Of a stretch of 64,000 nucleotides of DNA, positions 33,094 through 45,339 are shown piece after piece (within the stretch, counting starts at the first letter, position 1; the number at the start of each line of letters is the position of its first letter). The stretch is from Paramarasmius palmivorus (lineage: Eukaryota; Basidiomycota; Agaricomycetes; Agaricales; Marasmiaceae). The notes below the pieces were generated by a model that saw only the letters and a program-made list of their open reading frames with translations, did no database searches and was not told the DNA's origin. The DNA lies in assembly GCA_037176845.1 (NCBI GenBank), contig JAYKXP010000094.1, positions 124,001-188,000 on the forward strand, written 5' to 3'. The position numbers and the translations under genes were made by a program.

Positions 33094-34509
33094 CTATTTC
33101 GCTATCCCAATATCCTCAGATTCGTGATCGATGCTATGCCCTTTCCCTCGATTTACGTCAATCACACTATCTGACGCGCGCAATTCCGGTGTTTCCATCT
33201 GCTGATCAACATTTCCCAGTGGTTGTGGTGATCGTTGTTCTTCATGCATCGGGATTGTTCCATCTGCACGTAATGAGCTAATAGCGCTCTCGACATCGTT
33301 GAAACTGATGCCTAGCGCAACGCGGACAATGATGATGGTTGATGTAATGCCCTGGAAAGTTGGGTTAATGTGACTTCAACTATAGGGACACGATAAATTC
33401 ACCGAAACACATGGCCAGGCACGCAAAAGGAACTCTAACGCATATATATGAGGGTAATCCTCGTCGCCCTTCAACAGAGATGGATCTCTTCGAATGAGAT
33501 CGATGTATATTGCAGCAATTCCAATAAGGAACGTCGAGTATACTACTCCAGATTCAAGCCTGAAGTATACATTTTTAGCGTATCAAGCTGGGAGTAGTGA
33601 GTCCGGCTTCAAAACTTACGTTGCGGAAAGCGCAGTCCTGTACATATTCCGGGATCTTGATCCAAGGTAGTGTTCGATTTGATGACCTATCGAGCAAATC
33701 TGGAATGCTACGTGGATTCGGATTAGTCCTCCGACGTTAAATCGAGTAAATCAAGTCGCGCACCTATAAGCGTAGAAAGGATTATATTGTTGAGAGATAC
33801 GATTCCTGCTGCAATAGCGGCCACATGTAGTGGTACCAACTGAGTACTCCCTGAAGTGACTACAAATGAAACAACTGCTAAAATCAGAGAACGATCAGAG
33901 AAACGAAGGGGCGCCCAACCATGCACACAAAAGTCCAATATCAGAGGCACAATGGCAATCCTCCAGCGCCTTCCCCATACCATGTAGAAGCGCCACAGCT
34001 GGTTGTAATGTTTAACGTATTGATAGTTATAAAAGTCTACTTGATCACGTACCAGGATAGCATCAGCTACAGCGCTGAGGATTCAAGTATGAATACGAGG
34101 GTAGGATAGATTTCATGGCGCATACCTGCATAAAAAGGTGATTTGAATCATTGTTGTGATTGGCTCCCATTCTATTTCGTGTGGTCGGAAGGACTCGGAT
34201 AAGCTTGAGACGGATAAGCTTGAGATGGATAGTCAGTGACCAATGGGCTATCCAGTAGATTATGCATCACCCGCACTTATTCAGGTCTTGTACCATGTAG
34301 AGTACGACATCAGCTGACGCCAGAAGGAACAGGATAACGATGGCGAATAGGTGGTATTTATATGCTTTTCCCTTTCGCCTAAACAAGATACGGATGCAAA
34401 TTCCAAATAATACAGCGTAGACACCTGTCCAGGGTACTAAGTCAGATATAGTTCGATACAACTAACATTATGGATACTCACCGTATATTAGGAACTCCCA
34501 CTGTCTCAT
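33094..34509 (-). CDS. seven-helix membrane protein, basidiomycete-expanded family
   Basis: Nine exons keep one frame: 34482-34509, 34277-34436, 34126-34203, 34053-34074, 33920-33998, 33764-33874, 33620-33707, 33403-33559 and 33094-33351. The product is 326 residues. The start ATG at 34509 gives MRQWEFLIYVPWTGVYAVLF. Several hydrophobic helices follow. The pieces A-V-A-D-A-I-L-L-W-R-F-Y-M-V-W, L-E-S-G-V-V-Y-S-T-F-L-I and G-I-T-S-T-I-I-I-V-R-V-A-L-G match the pattern of a large family of uncharacterised agaricomycete membrane proteins (A-D-x-I-L-x-x-R-x-Y-x-V-W, E-S-G-x-x-Y, I-x-P-T-L-I-I-V-R-V-x-L-G). The hydrophilic C-terminal tail is about 60 residues. The exon count is high for the length, which is usual in this family. 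A 15-base tandem repeat at the exon 3 acceptor (34203-34232) would allow either of two AG sites, adding or removing five codons without changing the frame. Function is unknown; a receptor-like role is only a guess. Confidence 0.8.
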
Positions 34510-37500
34510 GGATGCTGTGAGTGTATATGCTCAGGGGTAGTATCACTACACATACCGCAGTGTAAACAACATATCCTTGTGATTGTGTCAAGTGAACCAT
34601 CTGTAGCGAGTGGGCGAAGCGTCTCTAGAAGTGACAACGTTTCGGTACCGGCAGTCCCAGTATAAATGAGCCATCCCCATCTTGCTGGTAACCAGCTAGA
34701 GGTAATGTATCATTCCACGAGTGTTTCATCAATAAGGCGTTGATCATCAAGCCCATGCATCTCCCGCGAACTGATGATTCTTGAGGAAACGGATATCGCC
34801 CGTGAGTGCTGGCTACTCTGATGGTTTGGCTTCTGAACGAGCGATAACTCTGCTCCTATAATGTGAATACTGCTAAGCGTTATACCTAGTACCTGCCCAC
34901 GCACGAGTAGTAAATATGCTCGTAATCTCGATTACAGTAATTGCTTCCGAGATCGAACTTAAAAAAACGCGGGAGATGGATTATGTTCTGCAATGTACAA
35001 CATCAATCAGTTTAGATATTAAAAGAACTGACGTGAAGTACACTACCTACCATAGCCTATTTCAATCACGCTAAATCCCTCATAGCACGGGTATTATATT
35101 AGAAGTGGCCGTACGATGCAGGTGGTTGATCAACGGAGCAGCAGCGCAACTTGCGCAGGGAAGGGATCAGGGATATCGGGTCGATGCGGATGTTGTCATA
35201 GATTATAGTGATCAGGAACTGATTATGCGCATCTCTGATGTTTTAGGGAAGCAGAAGGTGGTAGACGGGTCACAGGTCTTCGGGTACAAAGATCCAGATG
35301 ATAAGGCCCGCTGCACCAGCAATACCGACGACGAGATAAATCCTTCGAGAACCTCTGCCCTTCCACAAAGGCAGCCATCCAAACGATATGGTTTTCATCT
35401 CAAATTCGAGAGGCTTCCGATGATACCGAATGGTTGGAACGTGTAGTGCGGCTATGGTGATTGTACCACGCCAACCGGTAAAGTCGCGGTTTTGGTCAGA
35501 CTGCAGCACTTTAGCATGGAGTCCAATGTCTGATTCATTACCTGCATAGCTAAATGATACATGAGTCCTAGTAAACCCTGCATCAAAGTCCCTCTAGAAA
35601 AGTTTCTCCGCCTCAATACCCAAAAGCTGTACATCTCAACAGGCTGACACGAGTCGTTCCTTCCACCCCCGGATTGATCTTCGGATCCTGTGACCCTCGT
35701 CTCGTTATGATGCTTGAATCATCAATCCTAATAGCCACCTAATGGTAAACGTCAATCGGCGTTCGAGCGCCAACTACTCCGAGAAGACCGACCTTAGCGC
35801 CCACTTCTCCAACTATACCACCTTCGAACTAACTGCCACCCCTTCAACAATCCTTCTCACCGAACACGGTACGGACAGAGGAGATCATAAGAAACCTTTC
35901 CCGATGGGTCCGAGAAACGATATACCGCTCCCATGGGAGGTTAACGACGGATCTGCGCAACGAGCGATAAAGGCTTCGCCGTGCACTAGCGGAACCAGAC
36001 GGGGATGAATGATAACGAAATTGGAGGAGGTTGGTTAGAGCAAGATTACGCTGCTTTTGCGGGCGACGACTTATGGCTAGGCGAAGGTTCATTGAACGAG
36101 GTCCCATACGTCGGCCATAATGTGGGGAATATAGTGTCGTCACATCGAGAATCCAAATCATTCCACAACCTAGCATTATGAGAGAGGGAGAGCGAATGCG
36201 GAGGAGTTGTAAGGCAGGATGTGTTCTGAAGCCCAGAAGATCGTGGCACTACGGCGCGATTGTACAAACTAGCATAGAGTGATCTTGAGCATGCTAGTTC
36301 GGTCCAACGGTCTACCGGGAGCGCACCTTCCACGGAGATTGGTAGTATATCTTCGTATCCTGGCATCGCTCTTCGTTCTTGCGTTTCCCATCGCCAACTT
36401 CCTCTCCCCAGCACTCGATAAGGTGGTATAGCTCGAAACGGCGAAAGGAGCACACGAAAAATGTTAAGAGAAGGAAGGTAATGGGTGCTCGGGGAGATGA
36501 ATGGGGGTATACGGGGCTCGACAAAGACTACACTGCGTAACTGCTTTCGGGAAGGGGTATGGCATCCGAAGAACGCTATCCCGAACACCAGTATCTGCTT
36601 CCACCGAATGATCAACTCTGCCATACGACTGAGGATTCGATTGCGAGAGAAATGCTTTGCGCAAAGCGTGATAGATGGCACAAAGAGCGGATTTGTAGCA
36701 GAAGGGGTGAGGGAGGGGGATGTGCTGATGGGCAAAACGTCGGTGCAGGGGTGCGTGTAGGGTGCGGAATGGAGCTTCTCGGATCTAGGGTCTTCGGGGA
36801 TCTTGCGGCTTGGGGGTAATGTACAGGAAGAGTATCGTGACAGACATGACACAGTGTAGACAGACTCTGATAGATACCGCTACTGATATTGATATGGCAT
36901 TGACGACATAAAAGGGGAGGGGTGAGGGGGAAGCCTTTGTCACCAAGCCTTCAAATGTGATACTGGGAGGGAAGGACTCTTGAGAGCTTAAGCCTCGAGG
37001 AACGAATACAGCTGCGTTCTTGGTAGCGATAACAGGGCGGCAGGATGGGGGTATTGTGTAAGTTCATTGAAAGCACTTGTCCCTGAGGATACTGCTGAGG
37101 TTAGAAAAGGTAAGCCGTAGAAAATAGGTAGCATACCTTTAGCTAGCATGCCTGACTCGTCGCTCGTATAATCCTGATAAATGCAATTTTCTAGTCGTCC
37201 TAACTCCGCATACTATCCACCCCAATCCTTTAAAGTGAGCTTGCGGCCGCTATGAACGTGTTCTGTATGTTGGGCGGGTCGAAATAGGCCCTGGGTCGTT
37301 GTAGTTAGAATTTCAGTCACGAGCTCTGTGAAGAGCATGGCCAGCGTCGAGCATCCATGAGGATGGTTTAGAGGAGTAGTTTGTTCGATAGTAGGTACGA
37401 AGTCATCTATACGTCCAAGGTTAGTTTGGCCTTTACTCAAGAGAACGAACGAGATTTGAAAGACGTACCTCTAGATGAACATGAGGAAACATATCCACTA

Positions 37501-38299
37501 TTCCAACCGTTCTAACCATCCAATTGCCGAGTATATCTCAGTGCGGCATTTTCCTAGCACATACAGTCGAGCAGTCGATTTTATAGAGAGATGGAGGGAT
37601 GGAAAATATGGGTTTTGTCGTCGTCGCCAACGGTGAAGAGGAAAAGTTTGTTTGTTCTCACCAAACAGACCGATCGGATGCTGCCTGGGAATCAGGCGCC
37701 CAGGCACGGCAGACAGCTGCCATGTGGCAAGTCTTTCTCGCACCACCCTCAAACACTCGCAGTCTCAACCTTCTCTTTGCTAGGACATCGGGTGGTAAGG
37801 ACTTCTTTGGTTTTTGGTGCTTGAGAGGGTTCCGCTTTTTGCGTTTTCAAGGTATGCTCGCGACTTTATTCATTGGATTTATAGTGATATTCAAGCGCCG
37901 ATAGGTCCCAAAAAAGCTCTCGGAAGGCGTCAGCGGTGCCCTTTGGACGTACGTTTTACACCTTTTTCCATTCAACCGATTACAGCTCAAGCTTTTTCAT
38001 AGTCTTCCTTTATTCGACACACCCAGCAACGTTCTCCCTCAACCCTTCAGTCCCGCAACGCATTGAACACCTCAAAGACGCGATCGCCTGTAAAACGGCT
38101 ACAGCATATCATACTACTTACATCGACTGAAAAATCACGCCTTATTGATTTCACCGTTCAAAACATACGCTATCTCTCTGAAGATCGGTATTGGTTGTCC
38201 GCTTTGCAGTGTTGCGGCGTATTGGTCTTTTTAGTGTATCCCAGTCACTACTGCCTACACCATATCCATCGTCGCGTTACCCACTGTCGGATCGGCTGC
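34510..38299. other. gene-poor stretch with two weak candidates
   Basis: On the minus strand, 35509-35291 reads as a possible C-terminal exon with a hydrophobic end (G-W-L-P-L-W-K-G-R-G then I-Y-L-V-V-G-I-A-G-A-A-G-L-I-I-W-I). No start could be joined to it. The 268-codon minus-strand frame at 36046-36852 is listed separately. The rest has short frames only. Confidence 0.35.
36046..36852 (-). CDS. unassigned 268-codon open frame
   Basis: This is a single uninterrupted frame, longer than expected by chance at this base composition. It has no domain I recognise and overlaps plus-strand frames of about 90 codons. The product is rich in Ser, Pro and Arg, without a signal peptide or clear helices. 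Most real genes in this window are split by introns every 50 to 250 bases, so an intronless frame of this composition is doubtful. It may be a fortuitous frame. Confidence 0.2.
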   Translation of the reverse strand: MSCLSRYSSCTLPPSRKIPEDPRSEKLHSAPYTHPCTDVLPISTSPSLTPSATNPLFVPSITLCAKHFSRNRILSRMAELIIRWKQILVFGIAFFGCHTPSRKQLRSVVFVEPRIPPFISPSTHYLPSLNIFRVLLSPFRAIPPYRVLGRGSWRWETQERRAMPGYEDILPISVEGALPVDRWTELACSRSLYASLYNRAVVPRSSGLQNTSCLTTPPHSLSLSHNARLWNDLDSRCDDTIFPTLWPTYGTSFNEPSPSHKSSPAKAA

Positions 38300-38770
38300 C
38301 CTTGTCGTTGCTCTATGTCCTTCCTCGTTTCAAAGTTGCACAAGTCGAGAAGATGGTGATGTCTGATACGATTCCTCTCGGTATGGGGAACACGAAGTCT
38401 GCTGAGGATATGGAAGTCTCGATCCTGACCTTCCTCAACGGAGAAATTCCTCCCCCGCTATCAAAAGGTGTAGCGTACGTATCCTTTCAGTTCACATGCC
38501 CTTCTATTAACATCATCTTTCATCCACAGCCCTGAATCTTTCCGCATGGAATGCCTGTGTACCTGATGAAAGAAATCGCTCTTTTTTGGGAAATGTGGAA
38601 GGTTCGGAATCATTCTCGGATTCGTCATCGCTCTATGTCCTTCCTTGCATCAAAGTGCACGAGCCGAAAAGATGGCGATGTCTATTATGGGGAACATGAG
38701 GTAGAATTTACGTTCCGGAAGTCTTAATCCGGAGCTTCTTCAATGGGATCCTTGGGTTGAGGATAGCATC
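38300..38770. repeat. imperfect tandem duplication
   Basis: About 38307-38440 and 38625-38740 share GTCGTTGCTCTATGTCCTTCC or close variants, then (T/C)TTGCA(T)CAAAG...CACAAG/CACGAG, then GAGAAGATGG(T/C)GATGTCT, GGGGAACA and a GGAAGTCT end. It looks like one duplicated exon-sized unit of unknown origin. Confidence 0.55.
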
Positions 38771-38829
38771 TGATCCGAATGCTTCGGGTGAGTATTCTTC
38801 GTATAGCCAAGTGCACGGGGCCGTCCTTC

Positions 38830-39366
38830 CAGCTGTTTACGAATCCCTAGCAATTTTTTGCGAAAATCGGTCCTCCTGATGGTATTTACATCCAAACAAA
38901 GAGCTCCACCCGGCCAGCGCTTCAGCAGTTGCAAAGCAGTTGAATGATGATTGTCATTGTCAATAATTTCCTCACCAACTCCCATGTCGAAGTCTTCATC
39001 TCACTGCAGCCCTTGGCACAGAAATCGAATCTTTATCTCTTGAAATCTATACACTAGCTACCTACCGACCGGGCCATTGACCGACTCTGTCGCTGAAGCT
39101 CTGCCGCCTATTCTTATCGGCTTCTTTGACGGGAGCAGCGTCGATGACATTCTCGATAGCATGTCCATTTTATCCTATATCATAGCTTGTGACTCTGGTG
39201 GTGGTATATAGTCTATGTACGGTTGGCTGCTGTGAATGCGACTGCTGCGAGCGCCAGACAAGCGCTGGGTCGGCACCCCTGGCCGGGTGGAGCTCTTTGT
39301 TTGGATGTAAATACCATCAGGAGGACTGATTTTCGCAAAAAATTGCTAGGGATTCGTAAACAGCTG
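38830..39366. repeat. foldback element with 87-bp inverted arms
   Basis: Arms 38830-38916 and 39280-39366 are inverted copies with one mismatch, beginning CAGCTGTTTACGAATCCCTA. The spacer is 363 bases. The arms are far more alike than any other repeat in the window, so the event is young or the arms are kept alike by conversion. Read from the centre outward, both arms encode the same open segment (WPGGALCLDVNTIRRTDFRK, then KLLGIRKQL). No target duplication is evident next to the arms. It could be a MITE-like or foldback transposon, or an inverted duplication of an exon. Confidence 0.75.
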
Positions 39367-41330
39367 TAAAAAGAATCCACGCGTCAACCTCGTGTCAGGT
39401 GTTCTGATGTGCGTGGCGAACACGAGGTGATACGGCGGAAAAGAAAGAGAAGGATTCAAATGATGTACCTGAAACAGTGGAGGATTTATCAGAACATTCT
39501 CCAATGCAACGCGAGAGACGTACCTCAACGACATTTGGTAGAGAAGGACTTTCGGCCTCAATTGGCAGACAAGAGAACGTGACAGCATGGAAAATAGCGT
39601 CGAGAGTTCTTAGTAAAGATCAATGTTCGTGGAGCCTACGAGAAGGTGAGCTAGCACACTGGTTCCTCAGTGCATCGATACACGAGGTGCTGTGCCAACG
39701 GGTTCCTGGAGTTTTCCGTCGAGTCGAGAATTGACGAATAACGCCCCTGCGTTATATTTCAGTATCTAATTGTCGCACACAACGAGAAGGAACACCTGCC
39801 TGAGACAATAGGTCGAATACCGAAGCGTTGTTGAAAAATACGGAGACTTCTAAAGCGAACGGGGTCATTTAAAGTAGTGGTGCGAAGCACTTGGAATGCT
39901 AGAATAGTCGTTAGCTCAAGCTTTTCGCTTAAAAATCCAAGAATACACTCACATTCACGACTACCCGAACGGTCGTCACATAGGGAAATCCGTTCGGCAT
40001 ACGATAGAGGCGCCAATTCCAAGCCTCATATCAGACTTGAGAACACCTAGTAGGAAGTACTTGATGTCAAAGAAATCGCTCGTACAATGAAATCGACATA
40101 CCTTCTGCTCGAAGGTCAGGCTACGGAGCTGCTGGTGTCGACAATGGTAGCCGAGGTAGCCCTAGAACTTAAGGAATGCGGTCCTCAATATGCAATGCTG
40201 CTTTTGCGGGCTGCCCGCTACGTGCAGGATATCGAGAACATATCAAAGCAAGGTATAGGTCGGGGCAGCGGGAGTGATATAGGCGGGGAGTGTTCGGGGG
40301 TGTTGAGTACGAGCGGTGAAGAATCTGGGGATGTATTAGCGTGTTTTTGGAGTAAGAAAACGAAGGCGAAATATGGATACCTTTTGGGTTGGCATCGTTT
40401 GTGATGGATAAGCTAGAACTTATCGCTAGAAAGAGTTAGGAGGCGATGGATATGAGAGATGCAGGTATATGCTTACGCATTTAGCTTTCTCAAGTTCCGA
40501 GCCATCGTCTCCATGAATGAAGGGTTGGTAAGTATGTTTCGAACCATGGACTCGCGGCTTCACATCGGATCTGAGAGCGCTGAACAGTGTGTTTTCTTGC
40601 CGCGTTAGATGTTCTTGAATTGTAAGTTGTGTCTTCCTAGGTGACTTTGGCAAAGTAGCGGGAGGAAGCAGTCAAACTGCATGTCGCGTACGGGTCGGGT
40701 ATGGGTTAATAGGGTTGATCGTTGATCTGTGTTGAACATTGAGGCAGTCGTTCTGGGGAAAACTCTACAACAATATTTAAGAAATATAACCCAAGATCAT
40801 AGACAAGAAATACGTACCTTTGAAGCTTCAGCCTTCATCGAAAAGTATCCCATCGGCTACCGCCGCCAACGTTGCACTACGGCTACCACTGCCATGAAAC
40901 CATTGTCTTTGAATGGGCTAGGAACAGCAGAATTCCCCAGGTGAATGGGCTTGAAAGCTCGGCGAGTTCAACGGCTAGCGATATCCTCCATTATGTCGTC
41001 CGCGGGTGAATCAGAATAACGATTCAAGAGATGTGGTGGGTATGGTATGACAATCGGATCTGTGATTGCGGATGGTTGGGTAGATGAGAGGATGCAAGCT
41101 AAATGACTTACGGACGAGCTTGAAAAGATACGAGGAGGATGCAAAATCCAAGTGTAGCGATGGGGAAGGTTGTGGAAAGAGAACGGGAAAGCCACATCGT
41201 TTGGCAAGAAAATTTCGTCTTGATAAGCGCCCGAGTTCCGATACCCATCCACACCCAACGATTCCATTCCGCCTCGTGTCCTTTTCCGAACGCGGTGATA
41301 AGGCGGAACGAGACTCGAGGGGACCTCGGT
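39367..41330 (-). pseudogene. duplicated region, copy 1 (partner 45340-47230), decayed hypothetical gene
   Basis: The two regions align over about 1.9 kb, from CACGCGTCAACCTCGTGT (39379 or 45350) to the block around TAAATGACTTAC...AAAGATACGAGGAGGA (about 41100 or 47060) and GATAAGCGCCCGAGTT. Minus-strand pieces look coding, for example Y-R-N-S-G-A-Y-Q-D and T-R-H-A-V-like exons. Relative to copy 2 there are indels and stops, such as the 2-base length change near 41210 and a stop within the Cys-Ser-rich exon near 40650. I recognise no domain. A hydrophobic segment near the N-terminus suggests a secreted or membrane protein. Confidence 0.5.
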
Positions 41331-43549
41331 GCTGACGTTCCTACAAGCAGCTGTCAGAACATGCCAATGTACTAGAGAAATCAAATCTACCATGTCATTA
41401 CCGTCTTCAAGAACAGCGATGAGAGGATCCAATCCGTTCCCTCATGATGTAACGTATTGCACGTGTTTCGGGCCTCGAGGCAAGGAGAAGTTGGGCGTGA
41501 TTTCGGGGCCTGGGTGGCGCAAGGCTCTCGAGGAACGAGGACGTCTTGATGTATTGGGGTATCTGACACGTTCACGGAAAGACAAAGCATAGAGTCGTCG
41601 TCAATTTTCCACTCCCCGGAGGCTAGAGAATGCAGTCACCTTCGATTTCCGAAGTTCAATACCCAAATAAGTCCAAGACAGATGTAGCGTGCCTTTGCCA
41701 TCCTCGTGCCAGCTACAAGAGAGAACTTCTAACGCCCGATTAGTCTCCATTTAATCGATCCGAACACGAGGTTGACATGCCTTCTTGATGGTCAGCGGAG
41801 TGATCGGTATCCGTAACTGGTGTGCTCGTGGAGCGCAACGATGGAGTGGTATCTGCTGGTCTTGGGACGTTGGGCAGGTGTCGAAATGGGAGGTGGGGTT
41901 GGGGGTGAACATGTTCGGGTGGTATCAAATGGTCTGCGAATACCTTCACGCAGCGTGTGCTCGTGGGTACGTAAGAGCTAGCTCGATATATCGCTATCTG
42001 AGGGGGAAGGATCAACAACAGGCGATGCAAGATGGAAATCGGTTACATACCAACCAGCCTCGATGTATAATGCTTTCAGGTCTCCGTTCGTGTCAATGGT
42101 AGTGGGCCGAGTGTTTGGTGTGAGAATGAGATGTTCAGCGGGTTTATTCAAGAGCTTATGGATTGTCCAAGAAAGTGTTAGTAGTCGAAATCGAGGATGA
42201 TTTGAAAGTGCTTACCACTCCATTGACTGTGCCTGGCATTGAGCTGACTGTCAGGGTAACCTGAATTTGTGGTGGAGGAGTTAGGATACTAAAAGAAAAG
42301 AGGCATTGTGCATTTCTGGGCATACAGGGAGATCTAGGCTAATTGTGCGGATCGTCGCGTGGGCGATATTGTAGAGGCGGTGTTTTGGGGACAGTGAAAG
42401 AGGAACAGTCTGCTAAGTTCAAGGTCAGTCATGTCTCAATCACGAAAGCGGAATATGATACTTACCTAGAGACAGCAAGACTACAGTAGGAAGAAGGAAA
42501 ACGACGTGAATGGTGATGGTTCGATTTCAAGGAAACCCGGGAACACGTGATCGATGTGCCTGATGAAATTTTATAAACGCGTCATTTTCGTGGTTTTGAC
42601 TCCAACCAATCTTCATGTCGTGATCCTCCGCCTTTTCTATATGGTTTGCGCTCATACCTTGAGCTCTACCTTGAGCTCTCAAAACAATCCGTACCCAAGC
42701 CATGGGATCAACTTAACTTCAAATTCACAGCATCCTCATAATGCTGGCTTCTGTGCGCTCAAATCTCAGGCTACTGCCTACCATCGTGCACGATATCGAC
42801 TTCCTCCGGGCTTCCCGTGCGTTAGGACGACTCGCCATCCCCAACATCTAAAAAAGTACAGCCATGAGAACAAAGTTAGTAGCTAGTAGACGCTCCCCTG
42901 TTCGTAACTTTGCGCATAGTGAAATGCTGGACTAGCATCAAGGGTACGTGATCACTACTTTCTAGATCATACCCCATAGCTAATAATCGTCCAACGGCTT
43001 CAGCATTCAACGTTCAACGTCGAGTCTTGTGCCTCCACCCATATCACGCATTGCACAATCACGGTGTCTCTCCCAACGACTTCCTCGTCCCCGGATCTGT
43101 ACAATGCTTTATCTCGCTTCAATCTCGGCCAGCGAAATCACTCACTCAATTTTATCACTACCATGCATCCTTTCTCAGTACATGGACTCATATCGAGTCC
43201 CTGATGTACTTCTCGAGCGCATAATACGATCTCATTACTAAGAAGAAGCCCTTTACGATTTTTGACGCAGAATAGCAGTGCTCGTTGATATAAGCAGCTC
43301 CAATCAATCACTACGGCGAGGAGGAAGGTGTCAGTGGGCGTGAAGTGAGGTTGCGAAAGTAAGAGATCCGGGAAGAAACATGATCATAAATTCATCGTAC
43401 GTAGATCGATACACCAATACACACTTCTCAGACTCAAGAATCCATCCGAAGACTTGAGGCAACATGCTGTACCCAATTACAGAAAGCCAGTTTTCCGTTG
43501 ATGCGTTTATGTACCCCTACATTTCTTTGAAGTTTCCTTCTTCTGCCAT
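41331..43549. other. gene-poor stretch
   Basis: Pieces on the minus strand around 42230 (Q-V-T-L-T-V-S-S-M-P-G-T-V-N-G-V) and 42090 (D-T-N-G-D-L-K-A-L-Y-I-E-A), each followed by a donor-like GTAAGC or GTATGT, hint at a decayed or unrecognised multi-exon gene. I could not assemble a full frame. Nothing is seen at 42550-43500. Confidence 0.35.
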
Positions 43550-44500
43550 ACAATGGATGCCCACGTAGATCCTTGGTCCTCGTCTCTTATGAAGCCTGGT
43601 TCCATACAAATTTTTCCTCGACTAATGATTTGGATAGGCATTTTGATATTTGGACTTGAGGTCCCCTGCGGAGGGAACGGCTCCTGGGTCGAGGACCGAG
43701 CCAGACATTGTGATACTCAATACCAACGCACCTTTTCCTTTTCCAGTACTGCAAGGATATCTTCACAGGCATACGACCCCAGCCATCTCAGCGAAGACAT
43801 GCATGTAGATATTGTCCCCTTTCCATTCCCGCTGGCCACTGGCATCAGCATTCGTCTTGACAACCTTCCTATCCCGCGCTGCGTCGTACAGCATGGCATG
43901 AAAAAAATCTTCGATACGGACAGGAGCTAATGCTATAGATTGCGCTTGTCATCTAGAGTATCGAAGGTGAAGCGTCCGAACGACTTCATGAGAAAGTAAC
44001 AGATGTCGTCCTTGGTCTCAGAGCTTGTATGGTCAGGAGGAAAGTGATGGACGTGTTCAAGTCCAGAGAGATAGAGGGATATCTTCTGGACGACTCGCGA
44101 GAACAAACCGCAAGAACGGAGGTCCTTTGAATTTGTTCTGTGAAAACAACTCCGATAGCTGACCACGGAAATTTGGTTCGGCTTTATCCCTGCGAGAGCA
44201 CTCATCTATTCCGTCCATGAGAACAATAATGTAACCTTCTGCGTCAAGTTCTCCCTTCCAGCCTTGGAGAGGATTGATAAGTAATTGCTTAGACAGATTG
44301 ATATTCGACTGCCTTTCATGACTTTCACTATCGGCTCTCCGAATCTGTTGTCGAAGCCTGCCAAAAGGAAGGCAAGAGTATCAACTCCATCGCACTGCTG
44401 TATTCCTTTCAATCAAAGCGGCCAATCGAGTATTAGAGCCTAGTTCGAATAAAGAGTTGTGAAGTGTTCCCATCAATGAGCGCTAGCTTTTACCGCTGGG
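43550..44500 (-). pseudogene. relic of a C2-NACHT-type NLR gene
   Basis: Broken minus-strand frames match the C2-NACHT gene at 10.5-13.9 kb in order. A damaged Walker A (N-P-S-G-K-S followed by a stop) lies near 44485, then M-G-T-L-H-N-S-L-F-E-L-G, then the stretch F-L-L-A-G-F-D-N-R-F-G-E-P-I. The H-H-F-P-P-D-H-T-S-S-E-T-K-D-D-I-C-Y-F-L segment lies near 44000, and near 43650 is the C-terminal module P-N-I-K-M-P-I-Q-I-I-S-R-G-K. The frame shifts several times, and the middle of the gene (winged-helix part and most of the second half) is missing. It is clearly non-functional. Confidence 0.8.
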
Positions 44501-45339
44501 ATTGACAGTGCGGCGTTACTACATTCACCCGGTAGCGAATCTCAATTTGTGACTCTCTCCTGCCATAGCCAACACTTTCTAATACGCCCAGTGACTCTCA
44601 GGCGCGTATCGCTCGTCTATCTTGACATTTCAGCCTCAGCAAAGTATACATTCAAGGCACATAATGACTTCGACAGCAGGACTGGTTGCCTGGTCCCGCA
44701 ATACTCAAAAATCGTCCCACCGGACTAAAGAACCACTGAAAGATCTTCGTCAGCATAAACCTCCAGTCTTGTTGTGCACGCTCAATACCCGTGTTTCTTT
44801 GCCGTCAAGCAGGATCATTTCTCAATCTTGCAGAGACAGTATCGAGGTTGACACTCGATAGTCGCCTATCTGGGCTTGCGATGTACTATGTGCTTTCGTT
44901 TTCCGAATCTGTATTGTATTCATTGCCTTTTAGGACATGATATATCAGCGTCGGTGGATGCCATGTGAGAGAAGATGATATTTATAGCTTGAAATCGTTA
45001 TCGATTTGCTGTTTGATAGGTAAGTACTCCCGGTGCGAAAACGCCAATATGTACTTGCTATTCAAAATATGCTCGTGAAGGGTCTAGTCGCCTTGTATAT
45101 CAAGGTCAACAGTACTTGCCAAATATGTTCGCGATAAGGTATCAGATGTGTTAGTTGGCGAGGACTGGCAACTTTGACGGTAGCCAGGATATATTCACGA
45201 GTATTGTTGTACAGGTAAAAGGTTTAACAGAAGAACATACACTGCGAGAAACATCTGTGAAAGTCATTTCAGCGCTGTGGTGTAATCACCCAAACATGCT
45301 ACGTACCTTCGCTCGATTCATGCCAGAGTCAAGGCGGAA
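44501..45339. other. no gene seen
   Basis: A 79-codon plus-strand frame at 44622-44861 has no recognisable content. Otherwise this is non-coding, A/T-rich toward 45000. Confidence 0.35.

Noticed and set aside
38740..38985. 81-codon minus-strand frame covering the left foldback arm as a stand-alone gene
   Set aside because: It has no recognisable domain, and its best part is simply the repeated arm; it is better described with the foldback element.
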